Shown here piece by piece: positions 7,918 through 17,500 of a DNA stretch of 35,386 nucleotides (the stretch's first letter is position 1; every line of letters starts with the position of its first letter). Position numbers and translations under genes: made by a program. Origin of the DNA: Planctomycetota bacterium (lineage in GTDB: Bacteria; Planctomycetota; UBA1135; GCA-002748355). Where the stretch lies: the NCBI GenBank assembly GCA_026984035.1, contig JALSSW010000177.1, forward strand, positions 1-35,386. The letters are read 5' to 3'. The notes beneath the pieces are model-generated. The model was not told the DNA's origin. It did not search any database and worked only from the letters and a program-made list of their open reading frames with translations.

Positions 7918-8891
7918 TTTTTTTGGACCTTCTCAAAGGGATCCTTGGGAGGATCGGCCCGCCGGATGTCGAGATTCCAATCTGGTGGCGTTTGCGAAGG
8001 CCCCACCAGGATACGCGGGACAAGAGGCAGAACCCCATGGACCTCCTCGGGCCGGTGGAGGACATGGACCCGGATGCGCTCTTCGTCGAGGCCGCCGAAA
8101 AATCTACTGGGGCGATCCGGGTGAAGGCGCGCCCCCTCGAGGTCGGCAGGGAGCCAGCCAAATCCGGAGATGTAAAACAGCACCCAAGCGGTGGGCAGAG
8201 GGTTTCCGGTCTTACTGCGCATCCGGTAGCCGAGGACGCAGCGGGCGGGAACTCCCGCGAGGCGAAGGAGGAGACTGTAGGTCGCGGCAAGTTCGTAGGA
8301 GCTGCCCGAACGGCTCTCAAAAACACGGGGGAGGGGGCGGGGGGGCTTTTCGGGGTCGAAATTCCGGAGGACAAAATCCTTGTGAAGGGCGTCGAAGAGC
8401 AGGCGCGCTTTGAGGTAGGGGTTGGGTTCGCCTCCCACCCAGCGAAGGACGAAGCGGCCCAAGTGGCGCTCGTCGGTTTTGCTCAGATGCACGGGAAGCA
8501 GGTAATGTGCGGGGGCCTTCCCGCTGGGGTGCACTTTCGAAGCTTTCGTGATCCGATAACGGCGGACAGATGTCTGGAGGGTCGCCTGGATTTGGGAGGA
8601 TCCCTTTCCCGGTCGAATCTCGATGATGCGATTTGCCTGGGCGTCCAAGGTGTCGCGAAGCTTGGTCCCCTTGCCCTGGAGAAGAAGAGGGCTGACATCT
8701 TGGTACTCACCGGTGGAAGGGACGGGGACTTCGATCCTCAGCAGGTCTTTATTGGTTGCAGGCAAATCCCATTTCAAATCAAGATGATAAGAATACAAAA
8801 CGCTGGGCTCGGCGCTGGGCCGGGGAGGAGAGGCACAGGTGACTAGGAGGAGGGAAAGGAGAGGAGAAAGACTGACGGCGGAAGACCTCAT
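7914..8891 (-). CDS. Transglutaminase-like exported protein, probable pseudoenzyme
   Basis: A 325-residue protein with a lipoprotein-like signal (LLSLLLVTC, Cys19) followed by a beta-rich region and a transglutaminase-like core at about 160-255. The helix ELAATYSLLLRLAGVPAR and strand TAWVLFYISGFGW match the core fold. By spacing, the nucleophilic Cys position is Ser198, the His position (normally HAW) is Thr234, and only Asp250 remains. It therefore probably lacks the classical Cys-His-Asp chemistry. The start at 8891 was chosen because the signal peptide begins there; an open frame extends upstream to 9287 but is not signal-like. No strong ribosome-binding site is seen. It is coupled (ATGA) to the amidohydrolase and divergent from the propeller-like gene. 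Confidence 0.8.
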   Translation of the reverse strand: MRSSAVSLSPLLSLLLVTCASPPRPSAEPSVLYSYHLDLKWDLPATNKDLLRIEVPVPSTGEYQDVSPLLLQGKGTKLRDTLDAQANRIIEIRPGKGSSQIQATLQTSVRRYRITKASKVHPSGKAPAHYLLPVHLSKTDERHLGRFVLRWVGGEPNPYLKARLLFDALHKDFVLRNFDPEKPPRPLPRVFESRSGSSYELAATYSLLLRLAGVPARCVLGYRMRSKTGNPLPTAWVLFYISGFGWLPADLEGARLHPDRPSRFFGGLDEERIRVHVLHRPEEVHGVLPLVPRILVGPSQTPPDWNLDIRRADPPKDPFEKVQKK

Positions 8892-8966
8892 GGCAGGATC
8901 ATAGCTTTTGGGCAAAGGAGCTCCTTCTTTTTTCTGGGGATCTGAGGTCAAGGCGCCTGGTATCTT

Positions 8967-9821
8967 GTGAGGATGTTTGGTGGTTTGTCGATCCGAGGGC
9001 AGGTCTTGGGGGCCTGTTCCGTGCCTGGGCCCGCGCGCGTGCATCTCTTCGACCTCAAAGCGAAGGAGCGGAGAGGAGGATTTGTCCTTGCTCCCGAAAA
9101 CCGAGGCGGCCCCTCTCGAGCTTGTGCCGGCTTGGGGCTTGAGGCTTCGGGGCGGGTTGTGGTGTGTGAGCCCGAAGAAAACCGGGTGCAGGTTTTTTCT
9201 GCCTTCGGCCATGAAGAAGGGAGCTTGGTCGCCTTGCCCGAGGGAGTTGTCCCTCGGGATCGCCGAGGGCTTCCTGTTGCCCCCCAACGGGTTTTATTGG
9301 GAGACGGGGGGGAGGAAACTCTCCTTCTTCTCCTGGGGGATGGGACCTGGGTCCATGCTCTCCAGGAGTTTGACCGGATGGGAGGCTTTGTGCGCAGCTA
9401 CCCCAGTTTGGGGCGGAGGGGGGAGCCCTATTATGGTCCCTGCGATCTCGAGAGCATGGGGCAAGAGGTCTGGATCCTGGAGCGCGGCAGGTCTCGCATC
9501 CAAATGTTCCGCTTGGGGGGGGGATTTTTAGGAAGCTTGGATCTCTTGGGTTTTACTCGTTCCAGCCCCCTATCTTTTGCTGTGTATCCCGAAGGTTTTT
9601 TTGTTCTTTTCGAGGGAGGAGATCTGCGTTGGGTGGACAGAGATCTTCGTGAGCGCCGTAGGCTTCGAGTCAAACCGGGGTTTCAACGTGTTGCGGTGGA
9701 AGGGGGAGGAGTCCCCTGGCTTTGGGATCCTGCTTCTGAAATCCTGCTCCAACCTTTCAGAAAGGATGTTGATTCGACAGCAGAAACCTATTCTCTCAAT
9801 AATCCAAACTGGTCTCCTTAA
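8967..9821 (+). CDS. NHL/beta-propeller-like protein
   Basis: A 284-residue protein made of short repeated beta-type segments such as PARVHLFDLKA, ENRVQVFSAFG, RSRIQMFRLGGGFLGSL and GDLRWVDRDLRERRRL. These resemble NHL or six-bladed propeller repeats (an unknown-length strand, then -RVQVF- with hydrophobic/charged alternation). No signal peptide is obvious, so the location is uncertain. The start is either GTG at 8967 or ATG at 8973; GAGG abuts the ATG, which argues mildly for the GTG. The 3' end overlaps the convergent HDOD gene by 26 bases. A function cannot be named. Confidence 0.65.
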   Translation: MRMFGGLSIRGQVLGACSVPGPARVHLFDLKAKERRGGFVLAPENRGGPSRACAGLGLEASGRVVVCEPEENRVQVFSAFGHEEGSLVALPEGVVPRDRRGLPVAPQRVLLGDGGEETLLLLLGDGTWVHALQEFDRMGGFVRSYPSLGRRGEPYYGPCDLESMGQEVWILERGRSRIQMFRLGGGFLGSLDLLGFTRSSPLSFAVYPEGFFVLFEGGDLRWVDRDLRERRRLRVKPGFQRVAVEGGGVPWLWDPASEILLQPFRKDVDSTAETYSLNNPNWSP

Positions 9822-10656
9822 CCGTGAGTTCGATTTGGTCCATTCCTTCGACTCCCAGTTGGAGGACAGCCATTCCTTCTTCGCTGACATGGTCCGGCGT
9901 ATAAAGCATGGGCCTGGGAGTAAACCTATGGGAGAGGCTGTTCGACAGGCGGATCAGGGTTCCCCGCATCGCAGCGATAGCGTCTTCCTCGGTTTCGCCG
10001 TCCTTGGGAGGCTCATGATGGTAGAGGATGGCATGGCGGAGGCAATCGCCGAGACCCCAAGAATCGGCGAGTACTGCGCCGATGTGTGCATGGTTGAATC
10101 CAAAGGCTTCTTCTTCGGCCAGGAACATGGGAACACCTTCCTCGGCGCTCCGGGTCAGGGCCTGTTGAATTTTTTGCCCGTCATGGTTCAAGAGGATGAT
10201 TTTACCAACGTCATGGAGGAGACCGGCTGTATAGGCTTCATCCCGCGTCAAGCCAAAATCCACATGAGAGATCTTTGTCAAGGTTCTTGCGACCTGGGCA
10301 ACCTTGAAGGAGTGATCCCAGAGGGAGCGGGGGTCGCATTGGACCGAAGCGACGGTCGGGCACATGGTCTCCAAAACTGTGGCTTGCAAGACCAGGTTTC
10401 GGAGCATCTTGAGGCCCAGGATGGAGACCGCTTGCTGGATGTCACTCACTGGGTTCCGAAGCCCGCAGAGAGGAGAGTTGGCCAACCTGAGCACCTTGGG
10501 TGCAATGGCTACATCCTTGGCAATGAATTCAGACGCTTCTTTCGCGGAACCATCGGGGTCGTGAATGATTCTGTTGATTTCTTGAAGAGTCGTCGGGATC
10601 GTGGGAATGGTGACAGTTTCCGCTACGATCTCACGTACTTGTTCCAATTGAACCAT
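9796..10656 (-). CDS. HDOD domain signalling protein
   Basis: A 286-residue protein matching HDOD along most of its length: IPTIPTTLQEINRIIHDPD, then AKDVAIAPKVLRLANSP, ISDIQQ-type AVSILGLKMLRNLVLQ, LWDHSFKVAQVAR, and AGLLHDVGKIILL with His148-Asp149. HDOD domains are related to HD phosphohydrolases but usually lack full catalysis; they act in signalling, chemotaxis and stress control. Here the HDxGK part is intact, while the other metal ligands are harder to judge. The ATG has AGGGGA four bases upstream. A 7-bp inverted repeat lies 42 bases before the start. It is followed on the same strand by the convergent overlap with the propeller-like gene. Confidence 0.92.
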   Translation of the reverse strand: MVQLEQVREIVAETVTIPTIPTTLQEINRIIHDPDGSAKEASEFIAKDVAIAPKVLRLANSPLCGLRNPVSDIQQAVSILGLKMLRNLVLQATVLETMCPTVASVQCDPRSLWDHSFKVAQVARTLTKISHVDFGLTRDEAYTAGLLHDVGKIILLNHDGQKIQQALTRSAEEGVPMFLAEEEAFGFNHAHIGAVLADSWGLGDCLRHAILYHHEPPKDGETEEDAIAAMRGTLIRLSNSLSHRFTPRPMLYTPDHVSEEGMAVLQLGVEGMDQIELTVKETSLDY

Positions 10657-10697
10657 AAATTCCCCTACTCAATGATCATGCCCTGACTGTGCTACCT

Positions 10698-10721
10698 CAA
10701 TCCTATCGACCGACAGGATTG
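10698..10721. promoter_or_regulatory. Palindrome upstream of the HDOD gene
   Basis: CAATCCT (10698-10704) and AGGATTG (10715-10721) flank a 10-base centre that is itself partly symmetrical (TCGACCGA). It sits 42 bases upstream of the HDOD ATG and 53 bases after the lipoyl-transferase stop. It could be an operator or a weak terminator hairpin; there is no T-run. Confidence 0.35.
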
Positions 10722-10774
10722 GTCTCTGAAGGTTTGCTCCGAAGTCCCCTTTTTCATGGGATCTTGGGATTTGT

Positions 10775-11506
10775 TCAGCGTTTTTGATTCCAGGAGGGAC
10801 GGGAATACTTGTGGCGGGCGAGGTCTTCGGCTTGAGCACAATACTCCCTGGGAAGTCCATGATGGAAGTAGGGGGTTCTGCCCAGATGCTTGGCGATTTT
10901 GCATGCGAGGAGGGCAGGCAAGGCTTGGCTTGGAAAGGAGCGACGGAACCCGGCCCCAGGGTTTTCTCGAGGAGGCGACAGGATGAGGGAGCCATGATGA
11001 AGGACGCGGTTCCCCCGCCGCCGTTGGGCGGAACCAAAGACCTTGTGCCCCTCCTTGCTAAGGAGATCCATAGGGATCGGATCATCGAAGCACCAGGGAG
11101 TGTTGGGGCGTGCATGGTTGGACGGGTTCTTGCTTGGCTTGGGGAGGCCCAAGGGAACCTTCAGATCCTCGAGAGTAGAACGAAGGGCATCGTGGAGAGG
11201 TCCATAACTTGCCTCGATGTCCCTTCCTAGACTGGTGTTTTCCAGGGCAAGGCTGAGGGTCCATTCATTGTCATGGAGAATGGCTCCTCCTCCTGTCGGG
11301 CGGCGCACCCATGGGATCTGTGCTCGTTCCCGTGCAAAGTCCTGAGCACGTTGGAAATACCCCAAAGAGAGGGTCCGGGGCCACCAACGGTAGACCCGAA
11401 ACCAGGCTCCCCGAGCATTCAGGAGAGTCTCATCCACTGCCATGTTCCAGGCAGCGGAATGGGGGCCATCCAAGAGAATCTCAAGGCCTGCCCCATCTTT
11501 GGACAT
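10775..11506 (-). CDS. Lipoate-protein ligase A / LipM-like octanoyltransferase
   Basis: A 243-residue member of the BPL/LplA/LipB superfamily. It shows AWNMAVDETLL near the N-terminus, RVYRWWPRTLSLGYFQ, the substrate-binding RRPTGGGAILHD motif, and HKVFGSAQRRR with the conserved Lys, followed by HHGSLIL. A cysteine in the segment WCFDDP is at the place where LipM-type octanoyltransferases carry their acyl-accepting Cys, so an octanoyltransferase role is possible; lipoate ligase is the alternative. The ATG at 11506 has GAGGAA two bases upstream and overlaps the gcvH stop by one base (TAATG). That coupling indicates it loads the lipoyl (or octanoyl) group on GcvH, made from the gene just upstream. 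Confidence 0.87.
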   Translation of the reverse strand: MSKDGAGLEILLDGPHSAAWNMAVDETLLNARGAWFRVYRWWPRTLSLGYFQRAQDFARERAQIPWVRRPTGGGAILHDNEWTLSLALENTSLGRDIEASYGPLHDALRSTLEDLKVPLGLPKPSKNPSNHARPNTPWCFDDPIPMDLLSKEGHKVFGSAQRRRGNRVLHHGSLILSPPRENPGAGFRRSFPSQALPALLACKIAKHLGRTPYFHHGLPREYCAQAEDLARHKYSRPSWNQKR

Positions 11507-11889
11507 TATTCCTCGTGGGCGATCTTTTCGTATTCTTCTGCGCTGAGGAGTTGGTCCCACTCTGTCTCATCGCTGGGTTTGATTTGGATCATCCAGCCAT
11601 CTTCATAGGGGGAAGCGGACAGGAGGTCGAGATTGTCGGCCAAGTCTTCGTGAACCTTGGTGACTTCCCCTGAAACAGGGGAGAGGAGTTCTGAGACCGC
11701 TTTGACCGACTCGATTTCACCGAAGGGTTGGTCCTTTTCCAGCACCTTGCCCACCTCGGGAAGGTCCAAAAACACAAGATCCGAGAGGTGCTCGACCGCC
11801 ACATCGGTAATCCCGACAGAAATCGACCCATCTTCGTTCTTTTTCGCCCATTCGTGGCTTTTGAGATACTTACGGTCCGTTGGTGCCAT
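11506..11889 (-). CDS. gcvH: Glycine cleavage system H protein
   Basis: A 127-residue protein, the usual length for GcvH. It shows KYLKSHEWAKK at the start, GITDVAVEHLSDLVFLDLPEVG, and the lipoylation site GEIESVKAVSEL with the target Lys63, then SPVSGEV and LADNLDLLSASPYEDGWM. It carries the aminomethyl group from the P protein to the T protein in glycine breakdown. The ATG at 11889 was chosen because GGAG lies six bases upstream; an in-frame ATG 12 bases earlier directly abuts the AAGGAG. It sits between gcvT and the lipoyl-transferase gene, in the same direction. No gcvP is in the window. Confidence 0.97.
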   Translation of the reverse strand: MAPTDRKYLKSHEWAKKNEDGSISVGITDVAVEHLSDLVFLDLPEVGKVLEKDQPFGEIESVKAVSELLSPVSGEVTKVHEDLADNLDLLSASPYEDGWMIQIKPSDETEWDQLLSAEEYEKIAHEE

Positions 11890-11938
11890 CGTCAACTCCA
11901 TCTCCTTGTTGGGGAGGGGTAGCCCTCCCGGACTTCGA

Positions 11939-13030
11939 TCAATAATTTCTCTTGTAGAAGGGGAGGGGGGTGACCCGAGCCTTGGCTTGGGTATTCCGGA
12001 TTTGGACCCGGAGGTCCTCCCTTGTTTCATCCAGGTCTCGAGGAACGAACGCAGTGGCGATGTTTCCTTCAAGAATGGGAGAATACGTGCCCGATGCCAC
12101 TTCGCCAACAGTCTCCTCGCCTGCGAGGACCGGGTAGCCCTGGCGGGGGACTCGTTTCCCCTCCAGCTTGAGTCCCACTAGTTTACGTTTGGGGCCTTCT
12201 TCTTTGATTTTCTTTAAGGCGTCCCGCCCGATAAAATCGGTGCCGAGCTTCACTGCCCATTGAAGCCCCGCTTCAAGGGGATTGATGTCTTCGGTGAGTT
12301 CATGCCCATAAAGAGACATTCCCGCCTCAAGACGGAGGGTATCCCTCGCTCCCAGGCCAATGGGCCAAATCCCATGGGGATGCCCCTTTTCCATCAGGGC
12401 ATTCCAGGTCTCTTCCGCTTTGGCAACGGGGAAATAAATCTCGAAACCATCCTCCCCGGTATACCCCGTCCGGGAAATCTCGGCATCAAAACCCAAGACC
12501 TTGCCCGGGGCCCATTTGTAATATCCAAGGCCCTCCAGGTCGAGCGTTGTGATCTCCTGAAGAACTTTGGCGGAGTTGCGCCCCTGGAGGGCGATCATGG
12601 CGAGTTCCTGAGTCCGATCCCGAAGCTCACAGTCGAAGCTTTGTTTCTGCTCTTGAAACCAGTTCCAATCTTTTTCCGTGTTGGAGGCATTGACCACGAC
12701 AAAAAAACGATCTTCCTCGTCCGCCGCATGATAAACAAGCACATCATCCAGGACGCCCCCATCTTCTTTACAGAGGAGGGCGTAACGGATCAGCCCTTTT
12801 TTGATTTTGGTCAGATCATTGGTGAGGCAGTGTTGGAGGAAGGCTTCGGCCCCAGGGCCTTGGACTTCGAAGCGCCCCATATGACAAAGGTCGAAGAGGC
12901 CGACTTCAGAGCGGACCTTGCGGGCTTCTTCGAGGATGGGGCGGTACTGGAGGGGCATGTTCCAGCCCCCGAAGGGGACGAGACGGGCACCCGCTTTTTC
13001 GTGAATTTTTTTGAGAGGGGTTTGCTTCAT
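11939..13030 (-). CDS. gcvT: Glycine cleavage system T protein (aminomethyltransferase)
   Basis: A 363-residue protein of normal GcvT length. The start reads KKIHEKAGARLVPFGGW-MPLQY, followed by EVGLFDLCHMGRFEVQGPGA, then ISRTGYTGEDGFEIYFP, GLGARDTLRLEAGMSLYGHEL and FIGRDALKK. It passes the aminomethyl carbon to tetrahydrofolate and releases ammonia. The C-terminal OB-like part (VGEVASGTYSP) is present. It is first in the gcvT-gcvH-lipoyl-transferase set, with 49 bases to gcvH. The ribosome-binding site GAAGGAG is in the 3' arm of a 10-bp inverted repeat just upstream, which suggests translational control. Confidence 0.97.
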   Translation of the reverse strand: MKQTPLKKIHEKAGARLVPFGGWNMPLQYRPILEEARKVRSEVGLFDLCHMGRFEVQGPGAEAFLQHCLTNDLTKIKKGLIRYALLCKEDGGVLDDVLVYHAADEEDRFFVVVNASNTEKDWNWFQEQKQSFDCELRDRTQELAMIALQGRNSAKVLQEITTLDLEGLGYYKWAPGKVLGFDAEISRTGYTGEDGFEIYFPVAKAEETWNALMEKGHPHGIWPIGLGARDTLRLEAGMSLYGHELTEDINPLEAGLQWAVKLGTDFIGRDALKKIKEEGPKRKLVGLKLEGKRVPRQGYPVLAGEETVGEVASGTYSPILEGNIATAFVPRDLDETREDLRVQIRNTQAKARVTPLPFYKRNY

Positions 13031-13035
13031 TCGAA

Positions 13036-13076
13036 ATGCTCCTTCGGGCCGGCCGCTAATTTTGGGGAAGGAGCAT
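13036..13076 (-). promoter_or_regulatory. Hairpin covering the gcvT ribosome-binding site
   Basis: On the minus strand ATGCTCCTTC (13076-13067) pairs perfectly with GAAGGAGCAT (13045-13036), around a 21-base loop that holds the palindrome GGCCGGCC. The 3' arm contains the Shine-Dalgarno AGGAG, eight bases before the gcvT ATG. When folded it would block ribosome access. The 5' arm also begins a six-codon open frame (ATG to TAG) without its own ribosome-binding site. I do not recognise a glycine riboswitch core upstream. Confidence 0.55.
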
Positions 13077-13108
13077 AGCAGTCAGGTGTCGGAAATGTAG
13101 GGTGAAAA

Positions 13109-13132
13109 GCCCGCGCACATGAGGCCCGCGCA
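13109..13132. repeat. Short direct repeat upstream of gcvT
   Basis: The 9-mer GCCCGCGCA occurs at 13109-13117 and 13124-13132, a 15-base period. It lies 79 bases upstream of the gcvT start, on the face expected for a regulator site, but no regulator is known to me for it. Confidence 0.4.
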
Positions 13133-13160
13133 AATGGGACCGGGGCCTCCAAAAAACGAG

Positions 13161-14339
13161 TCAGGACCGACCTTCGGTCTTGCCTCCCTTTGGGAAGAGC
13201 CTGGATTGCAAGTAAGTCCAATCCAGGTTCCGGAATTCCGAATGGTGAATCGGGGGCAGGAGACCGAACTTGCGGGCTTCTTTGGGGTCTAAGAATTCAG
13301 GGTTCTTTAGGAATCTCTCCCAATACTGAGATTGAGCCTCGTTCCGCTCTCCGGATTCTTGGGGATCCCTGAATCCCCTTTCGCAGTCTTCTTTGTCCTC
13401 GGGGAGATCTTCGTCAGACAAGCTGGAAAAGAGTTCTTCCGAGAGAAAACCGCCCCAATCCGCATCCCAACTCCCTGAGAAGTTCCAAGTTCCTTCGGCT
13501 TCTCCGCTAAAGTTTGGATTGTTCAGCCCCTCGTCTTCCTCTTCTTCTTCTTCTTCGTCCTCATCCTCATCGTCGGAATGGTCTCCGAATAAGAACTCTT
13601 CAAACTCAGCGTCCGAAATCCCGAAATGGAAAAGCCCATCCCGGTTCTCGCAGGGGTCATCCATGGCATCATCGATGGCTTGGCATTCCGAGGCGGGAAA
13701 CAGATCATTTTCCTCAAAGCCCGCAATGTCAAACGCCGAAAGGACTCCAAATTCCTGTTCGGCTTGCGGGTCTTGTTCCGGTTGGGATTCTTGTTCTTCT
13801 TGAACAAAAAGAGGGAGACCGCAAAAGCCCGGGGAGTTCGTTTGGTCCCAACTTCTTATGGAACTGGGAGGTGCCTGGAGAGAATCTCGGGGACCTTGTT
13901 CCAACATCCAAAGAGGAGAAAGGGCTGCCCACCTTTTACGAAGTTTGGCAAACTTTTTCGGGTTTGCGGCAAGGGCCCTGAGAAGACGATGCCGCCCATG
14001 ATCCACCCTGCCATGGAGAAAGGAGATTTTTGCAAGGAGGAGCCAGGAGGAGAAGGAGAAACGGGGGTGGTCCACCGTTTCCAAGAGAAGGGGCTCCGCC
14101 CGGTCGTAGTGGCTCCTCAGAAAGTAGAACCTTCCCATGACCCATTTGGGGAGGGTTCGCCACCAGGATCGGTGGAGGTGCCAGGGGCGTTCGCGGTGGT
14201 TTCTGTGGGGCATCTTGGAAAAAGTTCGGTTTTGGAACAGGTTCAGCTCTTCCCAAACCCGCAGGATTCCAGCTTTTGCTTTGTCTTCCGGACTTGTGCT
14301 CCAAGGCCGGGTTGAAAGAACAAAAGAATCAGGGTTCAA
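13161..14339 (-). CDS. Unrecognised protein with TPR-like N-terminus and long acidic run
   Basis: A 392-residue open frame. The N-terminal part (about 55-135) is helical with a TPR-like look (GRFYFLRSHYDRAEPLLLET ... SWLLLAKISFLHGRVDHGRHRLLRALAANP). A disordered stretch follows, then an acidic run of about 15 Asp/Glu residues near 255-272, then Glu/Asp/Ser-rich segments and a basic end (LFPKGGKTEGRS). I do not recognise the family. The upstream-most start is TTG at 14339, with no clear ribosome-binding site; an ATG at 14213 is the alternative. It lies alone between gcvT and the GTPase locus, transcribed away from the latter. No function can be given. Confidence 0.55.
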   Translation of the reverse strand: MNPDSFVLSTRPWSTSPEDKAKAGILRVWEELNLFQNRTFSKMPHRNHRERPWHLHRSWWRTLPKWVMGRFYFLRSHYDRAEPLLLETVDHPRFSFSSWLLLAKISFLHGRVDHGRHRLLRALAANPKKFAKLRKRWAALSPLWMLEQGPRDSLQAPPSSIRSWDQTNSPGFCGLPLFVQEEQESQPEQDPQAEQEFGVLSAFDIAGFEENDLFPASECQAIDDAMDDPCENRDGLFHFGISDAEFEEFLFGDHSDDEDEDEEEEEEEDEGLNNPNFSGEAEGTWNFSGSWDADWGGFLSEELFSSLSDEDLPEDKEDCERGFRDPQESGERNEAQSQYWERFLKNPEFLDPKEARKFGLLPPIHHSEFRNLDWTYLQSRLFPKGGKTEGRS

Positions 14340-14552
14340 GCGGGACCAAATCGCAATTGGACGGAAAGAGCCGAAGGGTTTTTAGCACGCCTTGCCTCCT
14401 CTCTCAAGGCCGAGGACATCCGCTTGGAGAAATACTGGGATGCGCCTCCAAGAGAAACCACTCAGGATCTCTGCCCGCTGGGTTCGATAAGGAATCGATA
14501 GGTCCATTTTCCGGACGGTTTTTGACCTTAAGCACCGAACCCAGGGGCAGGT

Positions 14553-17500
14553 ATGGCACTCAAGGGAGACCTTGCAAGCGTGGGGCTGGCGGACGTTTTT
14601 CAGATGCTCGCCATGAACCAGAAAGTAGGCATTCTCTCCATTCAAGGAGAGGAGGGTTGGAGAGCTCTATTCTTCGATAAGAATGGGGTCACGCTCTTTT
14701 ATAATGAACATCTTTTCTTGGATCGTCTTCTGGACAACTTGGTTCGTAAAGGACTCTTATCTGCGGAATTTGTCCAAACCGCCAGACGAGAAAACCTTGG
14801 GGATCCTGTAGGAACCGCCGAGTCTATGATCGCGAACGGGTCCATCAGAGAGGCGGATTTCCTCGATGGGTTCAGGGACCAGATGGAGGAGGAGATCTAC
14901 GACCTTTTTCTCTGGGGGAATGGGAACTGGGAATTTTTCGAGGGTGCTCATCAGTGCGAAGGTCATGAAGGCGTCATTAATGACCATTTTTTCTTCAGTG
15001 CTGATTCCTTGGTGATGGAGGCCGCTCGTCGGCTGGATGAATGGGCTTACATTCGGGAACAAGTCTCCAGTGAGAACGATGTTTTCGAACGGACGGAGCA
15101 GATTCAAGGCCCCGATATTGCGAAAATCGATGAGGCGAACCTCTCCCTTTATGAGCTGGTGGATGGAAAGCGCAATGTGCGACGGATCATCGATTCCAGC
15201 GGGATTACTCCCTTTTTGGTTTTTAAGACGCTCTCCATTTTTTGCCAGCAGGGCTGGATTCGGCCCCTTCCCCCTGAGCAGCTCGTTCCCACCGCGAGAG
15301 AATGCATCGAAGAATCCCGACTCGAGGATGCGATCCACCTGCTGGAGAAGGCCATCGATGCTGGAATTGGTCTTCCCGAAGCCCATCAGCTTGCGGCGAA
15401 ATGCTATGAGATGAAAAATGAGCCCGCTCGGGCGAATTGGCACTACAAGATCTTCGCCCTTGGGCTTTCGACCGGCGGCAATCCTGCGGGGGCTGCAGAA
15501 ATCCTCAACAAAGTTTTAAGGCGAATTCCTACGGACCTCGAAGCCTGGGAGGAACTGGTAAAAAACCTCCTTCTTCTTGAGAAGCCTGAGAGGGATCCTC
15601 ACGAAGCCGGCCAAAGTTTGATCGAGATCTATTTGGATTTGGAAGAAGTAGAGAGAGCCCGGGCGGTTTTGGAGGGCTTGCTCAAGACTCGGCCTGATGA
15701 CATCGAATTGAAAAAGACCCTTGTCGGCGTTCATAGCAAGGCGGGGGACCAGAAGAAGGTCATGGAGCTTTATGAGTCCATCGCCGGGGATTTAGTCCAA
15801 AGAAAAGATCCCATGGGAGCGGTCCGCTTCCTTCAGAAGATCCTCATGCTGGACCGGAATCGGTCGGATATCTCCGAAAAGATCCGCAATCTCATCCGAT
15901 CGGATGAGCGCAGTCGATCCCGGAAGCGGGGCTTTGCCATTTTGGTCACCTTTGTGGGAGTGGCCATGGTGCTTGGGGTCCTCTATTTCTTTTATGAGAG
16001 AAAGGCGCGGGAGGCTTTCGGCCAGATCAACGCGCAACCCAAGGTTGCTGCCGGAGATTTTCAAGGGGCCATCGATCTCTATCGTTCCTTCTTGAGGCGC
16101 TATCCCTTGAGCCTTGTTGAAGGAGAGGCAAAAGAGGAGATCGCAAGGATCCGCTCTGCAAAGGCCTTGGTCGATGCGGAAAAAGAGAGAGAAACACGGG
16201 CGGAGAAAGCTCGCATTGCCAAAATTCGGGGGAACTACAAGAAACTATGGGAGCAATACCTCATAGAATCGGCCAAGGAAAAACCGGATCTCACAGCCTC
16301 TCTTCGAAAGCTGGAAGGGATTTTGCTCTTAATAGAAGAAGCAGGAAAATCCGTGGATGAAGAGTTTCGTCGGAAAAATCCCATCGACGAAGCGATCGCC
16401 AAGATTCGTTCTTATCTATCTGCTGCAAACGCTCTTTCAAAAGCGAAGGAGAAAGCCCTTGCGAAGGGAGATTGGAAAAAGGCCAGGGCTCTTGCTTTAA
16501 AAATAGAGGCGGAGTACCCCCTATCCCCCAATTTGAAGACCTTGAAGGTTCCCGTCTATCTGAGGACACTTCCGAAGGGTGCTGAGATCCTGTTGGATGG
16601 AAAGCTTGTAACAGATGGGGACGGGAATCCTCTGCGAACACCCGCTGCGATCGGGATTCCTCCTTCCAGGAAGTCGAAAATCCTTTTACAAAAGGCTGGC
16701 TTTCTTTCTAAAAGCCTGACTTTGACCGGCAAAGGACCACTCCCTTCTCTTGTCTATCTTCCGGTGCGGCCGATTCATTCCTTCCAGAGTCCCAGGAAAT
16801 GGAGCGTTGGACCCGTTCCGGCAGGAAAGAACCTTCTCATTGGAGGATTCGGAGGTGTGCTTGCTTCGATCAATCCTCTCAACGGCAAAGAACGCTTCGC
16901 TACGATCTTGAAGGATTTGGAAGAAGTTTCCCATCCCCCGGTTCTTTGCGGGGAGATGGCGGTGCTGATCACCTCAGGGAAACATCTTGTGGGCTTGGAT
17001 CTGGAGAGAGGAGAGATCGTTTGGTCGACCGCCTTGGACAAGGTCAGGAACAGCAACCTTCTGGCCCTGGGCGATCGAGTTGTTGTTTTGGATGCGGGAG
17101 GGGTTCTTCGGTCCTGGAGTGTGAACCTGGGGAAGAAGGGGTGGACCGTCTCCATTGAAGATCCCTCCAAGGCTGTTCTTCGCATGTTTCGGGGGCGACT
17201 TTGGGTGATCCAACGCTCCGGAAATGTCAGCATCTTGAATCCCGAAGATGGTGAGGTTTTTTACTCCCGGAAAATCGGGGAGGAATTCGTCGGAGAACCG
17301 GTGGTGCATGATGGAGTCCTCTACGTTTTGGGTTTGGAGGGGAACATCCATCGATTTGATCCAGTTCGTGGATATCTCGGGATCCATTCTTCTCTCAAGA
17401 TTCCACAAGGCGTTCCGTGGGCCATGTTTCGGTTGGGAGACCGATTTGCTGTCCTCAATGACACAGGACATCTGTTTTTTGAGGATAAGAATGGGCCGGA

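Noticed and set aside
13031-13160. Glycine riboswitch before gcvT
   Set aside because: I looked for the conserved riboswitch core on the minus strand and did not recognise it; only the SD-covering hairpin and a short direct repeat are visible.
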